Shown one piece after another: positions 1-6,772 of a DNA stretch of 9,886 bases (positions are counted from its first letter, which is position 1; the number at the start of each line of letters is the position of its first letter). The position numbers were made by a program, and so were the translations under genes. The stretch is from NCBI GenBank assembly GCA_002363635.1, contig DEWM01000071.1:1-9886 (forward strand), written 5' to 3'. The notes beneath the pieces are model-generated. The model did not search any database. It was not told where the DNA came from and saw nothing but the letters and a program-made list of their open reading frames with translations. This stretch comes from Caryophanales bacterium UBA3210. Its GTDB lineage: Bacteria > Bacillota_I > Bacilli_A > RFN20 > CAG-449.

Positions 1-405
1 CTGGAATTGGTCATTTAACATATCGTCTGTCAAATAACCACCATTTGCTTCTAATTGAGCGGAACTATCAATAGTAGACATAGAATCTGATGCTACTACT
101 AAATTTGCATTGTTTCCGATGAACAATAAGTTATTTGATGAATTAGTAATAACTGCAAATCCTTCAAAGATTAAGATTCCAAATACAATGACATATCCAA
201 TGATTGTAAATACTATTGAAGTAGTTTTAGATGCTTTAGATGGTTTCTTTTCTTTTTGCTGTTCTTTAATTATCAACTGGTCACGTTCTTTTCTACTTAC
301 AATAATTTTTTCTGATTTAAAAATAGAATATAACGCAACGCCAATAAAGGCGAAAATAATTAATGACAATATAATTAATACAATTACTGTTGCAAAAGTG
401 GTCAT
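1..405 (-). CDS. Signal peptidase I-like membrane protein, partial (C-terminal part beyond window edge)
   Basis: I translated this frame by hand from ATG at 405-403; 135 codons stay open to the window edge. A strong AAGGAGGG site on the - strand (418-411) decides the start. Residues about 5-28 and 63-87 are hydrophobic membrane segments, separated by a charged Lys/Glu/Gln-rich cytoplasmic stretch (about 30-60). After the second segment comes NLVVASDSMS (101-110), which resembles the nucleophile-serine box (xSGSMxP) of SipW/archaeal-type signal peptidases; Ser108 would be the catalytic serine. A YLTDDMLNDQFQ stretch follows, in the place where this family enters its catalytic domain. Family knowledge: such enzymes remove signal peptides from exported proteins at the outer face of the membrane. 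The second catalytic residue lies outside the window, so activity cannot be judged. The Gly of SGSM is Asp here. The gene diverges from the beta-helix gene. Confidence 0.68.
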   Translation of the reverse strand, partial: MTTFATVIVLIILSLIIFAFIGVALYSIFKSEKIIVSRKERDQLIIKEQQKEKKPSKASKTTSIVFTIIGYVIVFGILIFEGFAVITNSSNNLLFIGNNANLVVASDSMSTIDSSAQLEANGGYLTDDMLNDQFQ

Positions 406-440
406 AATATCCCTCCTTACATCTATATTTTTACATTAAT

Positions 441-469
441 ATTATATAATTTTAAACATTGTGGCACAA
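441..469 (-). promoter_or_regulatory. Candidate promoter of the signal peptidase-like gene, with a palindrome at the -35 position
   Basis: On the - strand a perfect TATAAT lies at 446-441, about 36 bases before the start codon. The -35 position, 17 bases further up, falls in the odd-centred palindrome TTGTGGCACAA (459-469) and reads TTGTGC, a weak match to TTGACA. The palindrome could be an operator controlling this gene. Weak -35 and AT-rich background keep confidence low. Confidence 0.35.
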
Positions 470-519
470 ATTGCACGATTTGATACACAAAAGCACTTTT
501 TTTGAGATAACATCTATCA

Positions 520-546
520 ATGCGCGTGCGCGTACGTATATATATA
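520..546. repeat. 27-bp strictly alternating purine-pyrimidine tract (Z-DNA prone) in a gene-free spacer
   Basis: From A520 to A546 every base alternates purine and pyrimidine without a break. The left half is GC-rich (GCGCGTGCGCG at 522-532), then CGTACGTA, then a TA run. Alternating CG/CA/TG dinucleotides are the classic Z-DNA-forming sequence, and the embedded CGTACG and TACGTA palindromes could also extrude. The rest of the 406-816 spacer is very AT-rich, so the GC-rich half stands out. I see no gene in this spacer: it holds the two outward promoters, this tract, and otherwise featureless A/T sequence. Confidence 0.6.
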
Positions 547-718
547 AATGATATAATATAGATACAATATATTAAAACAATAATAAATACCGATAAAATT
601 AATGTAAATAGCCGAAAAATACTTTTGTCTGCAATAAAAATAGCAAAACTATTGATTATAAATGTGAAATATTATCAAAATAGGCACGAAAACTTTAAAA
701 AAATAATAATTTTTAAAA

Positions 719-748
719 TTTAAATTGATATTAAACACAATATATAAT
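719..748 (+). promoter_or_regulatory. Candidate promoter of the beta-helix / patB unit
   Basis: A perfect -10 box TATAAT (743-748) is preceded by TTTAAA (719-724, four of six matches to TTGACA) at 18-base spacing. This predicts a transcript start near 755 and a leader of about 60 bases. Just downstream of the -10, TGTGA (748-752) and TCAC (758-761) form a short inverted repeat over the start site that could bind a repressor. The second element is weak. Confidence 0.4.
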
Positions 749-816
749 GTGATAATGTCACGAATAAAAATTAATAATTATTTATAATTATATTAGTCTT
801 ACATGGAGGTTTAATT

Positions 817-1656
817 ATGAAAATTTTAGAAAATGGTACTTTTACAGGTGAAAGAGCACTTTTTAAATCTCGTGATTTAGTTATTAATAATTCTACTTTC
901 AAAGATGGAGAATCTCCATTAAAAGAAAGTAAGAATGTTGTTATAAACAATTCATCGTTTGAATGGAAATATCCTTTATGGTATGGAGAAAACTTTGAAG
1001 TTAATAATTCTACTTTTAAAGTTATGTCTAGATCTGGTATTTGGTATACAAAGAACATTAAATTAAAGAATTGCTTAGTAGAAGCTCCTAAAGAATTTAG
1101 AAGAGCATCATTTATAACTATTGAAGATACTGAATTCTTGGATGCTAAAGAAACTTTATGGTCATGTGATCATATTAATATGAAGAATGTTAAAGCTAAA
1201 GGGGATTACTTATTAAAAGATTCTTCTGACGTAGTAATTGAAAACTTAATTTTAGATGGCAATTATATTCTTGATGGAGGTAAGAACATTGTTGTTAAAA
1301 ACTCTATCTTAAATTCAAAAGATTCATTTTGGAATTGTGAAAATGTTGAAGTTTACGATTCTGTTATTAGAGGTGAATATTTTGGTTGGAACTCTAAAAA
1401 TGTTAAATTAGTTAACTGTACAATCGAAAGTGAACAAGGTTTCTGTTATATGGAAAACTTAGTTATGGAGAATTGTAAATTAGAAAATACAAACTTGGCA
1501 TTTGAATATTCTACAATTAATTGTGAAATTAATTCTCGTATTGATTCTGTTAAGAACATTATTTCTGGTAGACTAGTATGTGAAGGTATTGATGAATTAA
1601 TTATGGATAAGAATGAAATTGATCCATCTAAAACTGAAATTATTATTAAGGGGTAA
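817..1656 (+). CDS. DUF3737-like right-handed beta-helix protein
   Basis: The 279-residue product has no signal peptide or membrane segment, so it should be cytoplasmic. It is built almost wholly of 18-21-residue repeats with the pattern K/D-N-hydrophobic-x-hydrophobic-x-N-S/C: VVINNSSF (41-48), FEVNNSTF (60-67), IKLKNCLV (81-88), VVIENLIL (139-146), IVVKNSIL (158-165), VKLVNCTI (196-203), LVMENCKL (215-222). This is the signature of a pectate-lyase-like parallel beta-helix with Asn/Ser/Cys ladders; I count about 12-13 rungs. The opening MKILENGTFTGERALF and the GESPLKESKNV stretch match my memory of DUF3737. No function is established that I know of, and no sugar-lyase active site can be assigned. 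GGAGG at 805-809, seven bases before ATG, fixes the start. The next gene begins 5 bases after the stop and its ribosome binding site lies inside the last codons, so the two are an operon. Some members have been annotated as hydrogenases, which nothing here supports. Confidence 0.75.
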   Translation: MKILENGTFTGERALFKSRDLVINNSTFKDGESPLKESKNVVINNSSFEWKYPLWYGENFEVNNSTFKVMSRSGIWYTKNIKLKNCLVEAPKEFRRASFITIEDTEFLDAKETLWSCDHINMKNVKAKGDYLLKDSSDVVIENLILDGNYILDGGKNIVVKNSILNSKDSFWNCENVEVYDSVIRGEYFGWNSKNVKLVNCTIESEQGFCYMENLVMENCKLENTNLAFEYSTINCEINSRIDSVKNIISGRLVCEGIDELIMDKNEIDPSKTEIIIKG

Positions 1657-1661
1657 ATAAT

Positions 1662-2825
1662 ATGAAATATAACTTTGATAAACCTACTAATAGACGTAAT
1701 ACATACTCGGTTAAATGGGATGTTAAGGACAATGTCCTTCCTATGTGGATTGCAGATATGGATTTTGAGACTGCTCCTGAAATTATTGAAGGATTTAAAG
1801 AAAGAATTAATCAAGGTATTTACGGATATAATATTCTTCCTCCTTCAATGTTTGAATCTTATATCTATTGGTGGAATAAACGTTATCATTTTGAAATAAA
1901 AAAAGAATGGATGGTTTTTTCTACAGGTGTTATTCCTTCTATTTCTTCTGCTGTTAGAAGATTGACTGAAGTGGCAAATAATGTTGTGGTTATGACTCCG
2001 GTCTATAATATATTCTTTAATTCAATTGTTAATAATGGAAGAAAACCATTACAAAATAAACTTTTATATAAAGATGGAATTTATGAAGTTGATTGGGCCG
2101 ATTTAGAAAATAAATTAGCGTTAGAAGAAACTTCTGCTTTAATTTTCTGTAATCCTCATAATCCAATTGGTAAGATTTGGACTAAAGAAGAATTAATTAG
2201 AATTGGTGAATTATGTAAAAAATATAATGTTGTAGTTATTTCTGATGAAGTTCATGGTGATTTAACTAGACCTGGAAAATCTTATATTCCTTTTGCATCA
2301 GTTTCTGAAACTAATTTAAATAATTCATTAACATTAATTGCACCTACAAAATGCTTTAATATCGCGGGAATTCAAACCTCTATGGCGGTTATTCCAAATC
2401 CATATTTAAAACATAAATTTGAAAGAGGATTAAATACTGATGAATGTGCAGAAGCTAATACTCTTGCAACAATAGCTCCTCAACTAGCGTTCTATAAAGG
2501 TGAAGAATGGATTGATGAATTAAGAGAATATGTCTTTGCAAATAAAGATTATGTTAGAGATTACATTAACAAAGAAATTCCTTCTTTAAAAGTTATTGAA
2601 TCAGATGCTTTGTATTTACTTTGGATAGATGTTTCTAATGTTGAACCAAATGGTACTAAATTAAGAGATTATATTTTAGATACTACAGGTTTATATTTAT
2701 CTGATGGAGAAGAATATGGAGAAGGTGGATTATCTTTCTTGAGAATGAATCTTGCTACTCAAAGAAGTAATGTTATTGATGCTTTATCTAGACTAAAAAA
2801 GGCTATTGATTTATATCAAAAATAG
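1662..2825 (+). CDS. patB: PatB/MalY-family PLP-dependent C-S lyase / aminotransferase
   Basis: The 387-residue product has the full length of fold-type I PLP enzymes of the MalY/PatB group. Near the N-terminus VLPMWIADMDFETAPE (25-40) and IYGY (53-56) are group hallmarks. Asn164 in NPHNPIG contacts the cofactor, Asp195 in SDEVH pairs with the pyridine nitrogen, Lys230 in APTKCFNIAG is the Schiff-base lysine, and Arg361 in RMNLA should bind the substrate carboxylate. Family knowledge: these cytoplasmic enzymes cleave cystathionine or cysteine-type C-S bonds to a thiol, pyruvate and ammonia, and some also transaminate; in E. coli MalY also represses the maltose regulon. I infer a beta-C-S lyase because the whole chain reads close to Bacillus PatB. 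Cys231 replaces the commoner Thr after the lysine. AAGGGG (1648-1653) inside the end of the upstream gene is the ribosome binding site, implying coupling. Exact substrate is unknown. Confidence 0.88.
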   Translation: MKYNFDKPTNRRNTYSVKWDVKDNVLPMWIADMDFETAPEIIEGFKERINQGIYGYNILPPSMFESYIYWWNKRYHFEIKKEWMVFSTGVIPSISSAVRRLTEVANNVVVMTPVYNIFFNSIVNNGRKPLQNKLLYKDGIYEVDWADLENKLALEETSALIFCNPHNPIGKIWTKEELIRIGELCKKYNVVVISDEVHGDLTRPGKSYIPFASVSETNLNNSLTLIAPTKCFNIAGIQTSMAVIPNPYLKHKFERGLNTDECAEANTLATIAPQLAFYKGEEWIDELREYVFANKDYVRDYINKEIPSLKVIESDALYLLWIDVSNVEPNGTKLRDYILDTTGLYLSDGEEYGEGGLSFLRMNLATQRSNVIDALSRLKKAIDLYQK

Positions 2826-2835
2826 GCAAAAAAAT

Positions 2836-2869
2836 AAGAAGATTAGTGATTTTCTAATCTTCTTTTTTT
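2836..2869. terminator. Bidirectional intrinsic terminator between convergent genes
   Basis: AAGAAGATTAG (2836-2846) pairs perfectly with CTAATCTTCTT (2854-2864) across a 7-base loop. A T-run follows on the + strand (2865-2869), and an A-run precedes it (2828-2834), giving a T-run in the other direction. It ends the patB unit and also serves the convergent acyltransferase gene, whose stop codon and last codons lie inside the stem. Confidence 0.88.
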
Positions 2870-3639
2870 ACGTATTTAACATATTCATATGTGGAATATT
2901 TTTCCGCACGTTCACACATAACGTTATATACTTGATCTCTTAACTTTTCTCTAGCTTCTACTGGAGATAAAGAAGGGTCTGGATAGAAAGGTCCGTCTAC
3001 GAATGTTTTAATTCTTGGCTTAATAAAATATTTCTTTTTGTAATAAGTAGTAGTTACTGCGTATACTGGTACGTTGAATTTGACAGGGTAGGCAAATGAA
3101 GAATCGATAAATGGTCTAATTTTATTATAATAAGGCCAGATATGAGCTTCTGGAAAAATAGTAATAACGTTTTTATGTTTTAGGCGGTAATCCATCGCTC
3201 GATACATATTTTTCATTCCTTTGAATGTAGAACTTAATGGAAGCCCTCCTGCCCATTCTACGAGTACTTTTACTAGTGGAATGGAGACACAGTCTGGATG
3301 AGCAGTGACATATGCTTTATGAGGAGCAGCAATTAAAGCAGGAGTAACTGCATCTGAGAATAACTGAGTATGGTTACAATAAATAAAATATCCCGTCTTT
3401 TTCTTTCTTGCTTCTTTTAAAACTTTTTTATTAACAATTTTTTGATGTGTCCAAAGCTTTTGGATTAGGAATACTAATGGGAAAGCAATTATCCAATAGA
3501 AGATAAATGCAAAAAAGTTCCATACAAAACCTTTATGGACATAATGATAATCTTCTCGTAGAGGTTGAGTGATGATATTTGTGCCTGCAAAATCATCATT
3601 AATTTCATCTTTGTAATAAACAGTTTTTTGTTTTCTCAT
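2854..3639 (-). CDS. PlsC-like lysophospholipid / glycerol-phosphate acyltransferase
   Basis: The 261-residue product carries the ordered motifs of the PlsC family. A hydrophobic segment (about 38-61) should anchor it in the membrane. Motif I is NHTQLFSD (89-96): His90 with Asp96 five residues away, while textbook PlsC has four between them. Motif II is around GGLPLSSTFKGMKNMYRAM (131-149), motif III is FPEAH (162-166, FPEGT in the classic form), and motif IV is VPVYAVTTTY (190-199). Family knowledge: the His-Asp pair activates the acceptor hydroxyl for transfer of a fatty acyl chain from acyl-CoA, acyl-ACP or acyl-phosphate in phospholipid synthesis. The unusual motif I spacing together with FPEAHIWPY suggests a distinct subfamily, so the acceptor is uncertain. 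Start: ATG at 3639-3637 with a GGCAGG site 7 bases upstream (3652-3647). It is transcribed alone, divergent from the activase genes. Confidence 0.82.
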   Translation of the reverse strand: MRKQKTVYYKDEINDDFAGTNIITQPLREDYHYVHKGFVWNFFAFIFYWIIAFPLVFLIQKLWTHQKIVNKKVLKEARKKKTGYFIYCNHTQLFSDAVTPALIAAPHKAYVTAHPDCVSIPLVKVLVEWAGGLPLSSTFKGMKNMYRAMDYRLKHKNVITIFPEAHIWPYYNKIRPFIDSSFAYPVKFNVPVYAVTTTYYKKKYFIKPRIKTFVDGPFYPDPSLSPVEAREKLRDQVYNVMCERAEKYSTYEYVKYVKKED

Positions 3640-3669
3640 ATGTTAACCTGCCTTTATTATAATGAAACC

Positions 3670-3697
3670 AATTTAAAATTTTAATAATTTTTGTAAA
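3670..3697 (-). promoter_or_regulatory. Candidate promoter of the acyltransferase gene
   Basis: On the - strand TTTACA (3697-3692) and TAAATT (3675-3670) are 16 bases apart, placing the transcript start about 24 bases before the ATG. A perfect TATAAT also lies at 3661-3656, but it would start the transcript at the ribosome binding site itself, so I prefer the first pair. Both are plausible by chance in such AT-rich DNA. Confidence 0.3.
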
Positions 3698-3729
3698 TAG
3701 TAGTTTTAATCTATTTATATAACAAAGTA

Positions 3730-3758
3730 AATAGACACTTTTTCTAAAAGTGCCTATT
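3730..3758. repeat. Near-perfect 13-bp inverted repeat (hairpin) between divergent genes
   Basis: AATAGACACTTTT (3730-3742) and AAAAGTGCCTATT (3746-3758) are complementary except for one A-C pair, with a TCT loop. Neither strand has a proper T-run after the stem, and no gene ends here, so it is not an obvious terminator. It may be a protein-binding palindrome for the divergent promoters, or a transcript structure if a start lies upstream. Confidence 0.6.
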
Positions 3759-3804
3759 AACAACTTGAAAATAATAACAAAAAATTTTTAAATTTTGGAT
3801 TTTA

Positions 3805-3833
3805 TTTATTTTTAATAAATACCCTCCTATAAT
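3805..3833 (+). promoter_or_regulatory. Candidate promoter of the activase operon
   Basis: A perfect -10 box TATAAT (3828-3833) has TTTATT (3805-3810, three of six matches) 17 bases upstream. It would start the transcript near 3840 and give a very short leader of about 17 bases containing the GCGGGG ribosome binding site (3844-3849). Confidence 0.4.
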
Positions 3834-3853
3834 TTTTAATGAAGCGGGGTATT
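3818..3853. promoter_or_regulatory. Inverted repeat spanning the -10 box and ribosome binding site of the activase gene
   Basis: AATACCC (3818-3824) is the exact reverse complement of GGGTATT (3847-3853), extendable by one G-T pair. The left arm lies just before the -10 box and the right arm covers the GGGG ribosome binding site. As DNA it could be an operator whose half-sites are about 29 bases apart. As RNA, if transcription begins further upstream, it would hide the ribosome binding site, and CCCTCCT in the loop side also mimics the anti-Shine-Dalgarno sequence. The role is inferred only. Confidence 0.4.
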
Positions 3854-3856
3854 ATA

Positions 3857-6772
3857 ATGAGACTAGGACTTGATATTGGTTCAACTACAATTAAAGCAAT
3901 TGTTTTTGATGATAATACGAATATTAAATATGATATTTATAAAAGACATTATTCTCATATCAAAGAGAATCTTTTAGAGATATTAAAAGATATTAAAAAT
4001 AAGTTAGGTGATTCAGAATTACATGTTGCTATTTCTGGCTCTGCAGGTATGGGACTTTGTGAAGATTTAGGCATTGATTTTGTTCAAGAAGTATATGCAA
4101 CTAGAGTTGCAGTGAATAAGTTTATTCCAGGTACAGACTGTGTCATTGAACTTGGCGGGGAAGACGCGAAAATTTTATTCTTATCTAATGGACTTGAAGT
4201 TAGAATGAATGGATCTTGTGCAGGTGGTACTGGTGCTTTTATTGACCAAATGTCTACCTTACTTAATATTTCAATTGAAGATTTAAATGACATTGCTAAA
4301 GAACACGGCAAAATCTATAACATTGCTTCTAGATGTGGTGTTTTTGCTAAAACTGATATTCAACCTTTACTTAACCAAGGTGCAGATAAAAAAGATATTG
4401 CAGCATCTATTTTTAAAGCTGTAGTTAATCAAACTATTGGTGGACTTGCTCAAGGAAGAGATATTCAAGGTAAGATTGTTTATTTAGGTGGACCTTTAAC
4501 ATTTATGAGTGAACTTCAAAAGAGCTTTGATGAAACTTTAAAATGTAAAGGTATTTGTCCTCCTAATTCACTTTATTATGTTGCAATGGGTGCAGCATTA
4601 AGTGCAAATGGCGAGATGACTATTGATGATTTAATTTATAAGATTGAACATCATGAATCTAAAGGTCATTACAAATCATTATCTCCATTATTTAATAATG
4701 AAGAAGAATTAAAAGAATTTAGAGAAAGACACGCTAAAGCGTATGTAAATACTTTACCTTTAGATGATTCTTATAACGGACCATTCTATTTAGGTATTGA
4801 TTCTGGCTCTACTACTATTAAAGTTTGCTTAATTGATGAAGATTTAAATATTCGTTTTACTAAATATTTACCTAATAAAGGTAATCCAGTTGTGATGTTA
4901 AAAGACATCTTAACTGAGATGTATGATTTAAAACCTGATTTATTAATTAAAGGTGCCGCTTCAACAGGATATGGTGAAGATTTAATTAAAAATGCTTTCC
5001 AACTTGATGGTGGGCTAGTTGAAACTATGGCACATTTAGAAGCTGCGAAACATTTCCAAAAAGATGTAGATTTTATTATTGATATCGGTGGACAAGATAT
5101 TAAGTGTTTTAAAGTTGAACACGGAATTACTACTAACATCTTCTTAAATGAAGCATGCTCGTCTGGATGCGGTTCTTTCTTACAGACATTTGCAAATGCA
5201 CTTGGTTATGATGTCAGTGAATTTGCTCGTATTGGATTACTTGCTAAAAAACCGGTAGATTTAGGCTCTAGATGTACCGTTTTTATGAATTCCTCTGTTA
5301 AACAGGCTCAAAAAGATGGCGCGACTATTGATAATATTTCTGCAGGTTTAGCAATGTCTGTTGTTAAAAATGCTTTATACAAAGTTATTAGAGTTACTTC
5401 TACTGCTAAGTTAGGTGATCATATCGTTGTTCAAGGCGGTACTTTCTATAACGAAGCGGTTTTAAGATCTTTTGAACAGATGCTTGGTAAAGAAGTAATT
5501 AGACCAAATATTGCTGGCTTAATGGGAGCGTATGGTGCTGCATTATATGCTAAAGATTTAGAATTAGAAAAATCTAATATTTTAAGTGCAGAAGAAATTA
5601 AAAATTTTGAGCATAAGATTATTAATACTAAATGTGGATTATGCAATAACCACTGCGATTTATCTATTAATGTCTTTAATAACAAAAATAGATATATTTC
5701 AGGTAATAGATGTGAAAGACCTCTTACTAAGAAAGCTCAAGATAATTCATTAAACTTATATGAATATATAAGACAAAAAATTGCTTCTTATGAACCAGTA
5801 CACGGCAAAAGAGCAAAGATTGGTATTCCTCTTTGTTTAAATATGTATGAGTTATATCCTTTCTGGTTTACATTACTTACTGAACTTGGTTTTGAAGTTC
5901 ATAATTCTGGTTTTTCTAATGAAAAATTATATTCATCAGGTCAACATACAATTCCTTCAGATACTGAATGTTTCCCCGCAAAACTTGCTCATGGTCACAT
6001 TGAAAAATTGTTAAATGAAGGTTATACAAATATTTTCTATCCTGGTATGTCATATAATATTGATGAAAAGATTTCTGATAATCATTATAACTGTCCAGTT
6101 GTTGCGTATTATCCAGAACAATTGCATAACAATGTGATGAGACTTCAAGATGTTAATTATGTCTTTGATTATGTTGGTATACATAATGAACCATATTTTA
6201 AGAAGAGAATAGTCCCTATTCTTCGTAAGTTTGATAGTACGTTAAAGAAAAAAGATATTCTTAATGCAGTTGATAAAGCTTACGCAGAATATTCTTCATA
6301 TTTAAGCGATATTCGTCGTAAAGGTGAAGAGATTATTGAAGAAGCGGAAAAAAGCGGAAAACGTATTGTTGTTTTATGTGGTAGACCTTATCACGTTGAT
6401 CCATTAATTAATCATGGTATTGATAAATTGATCGCAGGATTTGATAAAGCAGTTATTACTGAATCTTCTTTATCAAATAGAGTTGAAAAGCTTCCTCGTC
6501 ATGTTCTTAATCAGTGGACATATCACGCAAGACTATATAATGCTGCAAACTATGTAAGTACTAAAAAGAATATGGAACTTGTTCAACTTGTTTCTTTCGG
6601 ATGTGGACTTGACGCTATTACTACTGATGAAGTTAAAGAAATCTTAGAAGCTAAAAACAAGATTTATACTCAAATCAAGATTGATGAAATTACTAACTTA
6701 GGTGCAGTTAAGATTAGATTAAGATCTTTATTCGCTGCTTTAGAAAAGGAGGATAAAAATGAAAAGAAATAA
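3857..6772 (+). CDS. Tandem acyl-CoA dehydratase activase (two BcrA/BadF/HgdC-type ASKHA modules plus DUF2229 region)
   Basis: From ATG 3857 the product is 971 residues; an ATG at 3839 adds six residues but has no ribosome binding site, while GCGGGG (3844-3849) suits 3857. Module 1 (about 1-255) has the phosphate loop DIGSTT (6-11), GGEDAK (100-105), Cys121 in GSCAGGTGAF and Cys160 in SRCGVFAK. Module 2 (about 311-565) repeats this: DSGSTT (315-320), GGQDIK (411-416), Cys434 and Cys473. Each Cys pair is 39 residues apart, as in HgdC (Cys127/Cys166), where two chains bridge one [4Fe-4S] cluster. Family knowledge: such ATPases inject an electron at low potential into a partner enzyme. Then come CGLCNNHC (593-600) with Cys619, a possible metal site, and a DUF2229-like region with TECFPAKLAHGH (703-714), GRPYHVDP (842-849) and FGCGLDA (914-920). 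The 3' end overlaps the next gene by 14 bases. Cytoplasmic; substrate unknown. Confidence 0.85.
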   Translation: MRLGLDIGSTTIKAIVFDDNTNIKYDIYKRHYSHIKENLLEILKDIKNKLGDSELHVAISGSAGMGLCEDLGIDFVQEVYATRVAVNKFIPGTDCVIELGGEDAKILFLSNGLEVRMNGSCAGGTGAFIDQMSTLLNISIEDLNDIAKEHGKIYNIASRCGVFAKTDIQPLLNQGADKKDIAASIFKAVVNQTIGGLAQGRDIQGKIVYLGGPLTFMSELQKSFDETLKCKGICPPNSLYYVAMGAALSANGEMTIDDLIYKIEHHESKGHYKSLSPLFNNEEELKEFRERHAKAYVNTLPLDDSYNGPFYLGIDSGSTTIKVCLIDEDLNIRFTKYLPNKGNPVVMLKDILTEMYDLKPDLLIKGAASTGYGEDLIKNAFQLDGGLVETMAHLEAAKHFQKDVDFIIDIGGQDIKCFKVEHGITTNIFLNEACSSGCGSFLQTFANALGYDVSEFARIGLLAKKPVDLGSRCTVFMNSSVKQAQKDGATIDNISAGLAMSVVKNALYKVIRVTSTAKLGDHIVVQGGTFYNEAVLRSFEQMLGKEVIRPNIAGLMGAYGAALYAKDLELEKSNILSAEEIKNFEHKIINTKCGLCNNHCDLSINVFNNKNRYISGNRCERPLTKKAQDNSLNLYEYIRQKIASYEPVHGKRAKIGIPLCLNMYELYPFWFTLLTELGFEVHNSGFSNEKLYSSGQHTIPSDTECFPAKLAHGHIEKLLNEGYTNIFYPGMSYNIDEKISDNHYNCPVVAYYPEQLHNNVMRLQDVNYVFDYVGIHNEPYFKKRIVPILRKFDSTLKKKDILNAVDKAYAEYSSYLSDIRRKGEEIIEEAEKSGKRIVVLCGRPYHVDPLINHGIDKLIAGFDKAVITESSLSNRVEKLPRHVLNQWTYHARLYNAANYVSTKKNMELVQLVSFGCGLDAITTDEVKEILEAKNKIYTQIKIDEITNLGAVKIRLRSLFAALEKEDKNEKK

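Noticed and set aside
110..439. Open frame of 109 codons on the + strand
   Set aside because: It is antisense to the signal peptidase-like gene, which has a strong ribosome binding site, two membrane segments and a family motif; this frame has neither a ribosome binding site nor a recognisable motif.
748..762. CRP/FNR-like site TGTGA-N5-TCAC
   Set aside because: The spacing is 5, not 6, one arm is imperfect, and it is downstream of the -10 box; kept only as a remark under the promoter.
1446..1814. Open frame of 122 codons on the - strand
   Set aside because: It is antisense across the end of the beta-helix gene and the start of patB, with no ribosome binding site or known family.
3839..3856. 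Upstream ATG of the activase gene
   Set aside because: No ribosome binding site precedes it, and the DIGSTT phosphate loop normally begins a few residues from the N-terminus, which favours ATG 3857.
4786..5139. Open frame of 117 codons on the - strand
   Set aside because: Shadow of the second activase module on the other strand.
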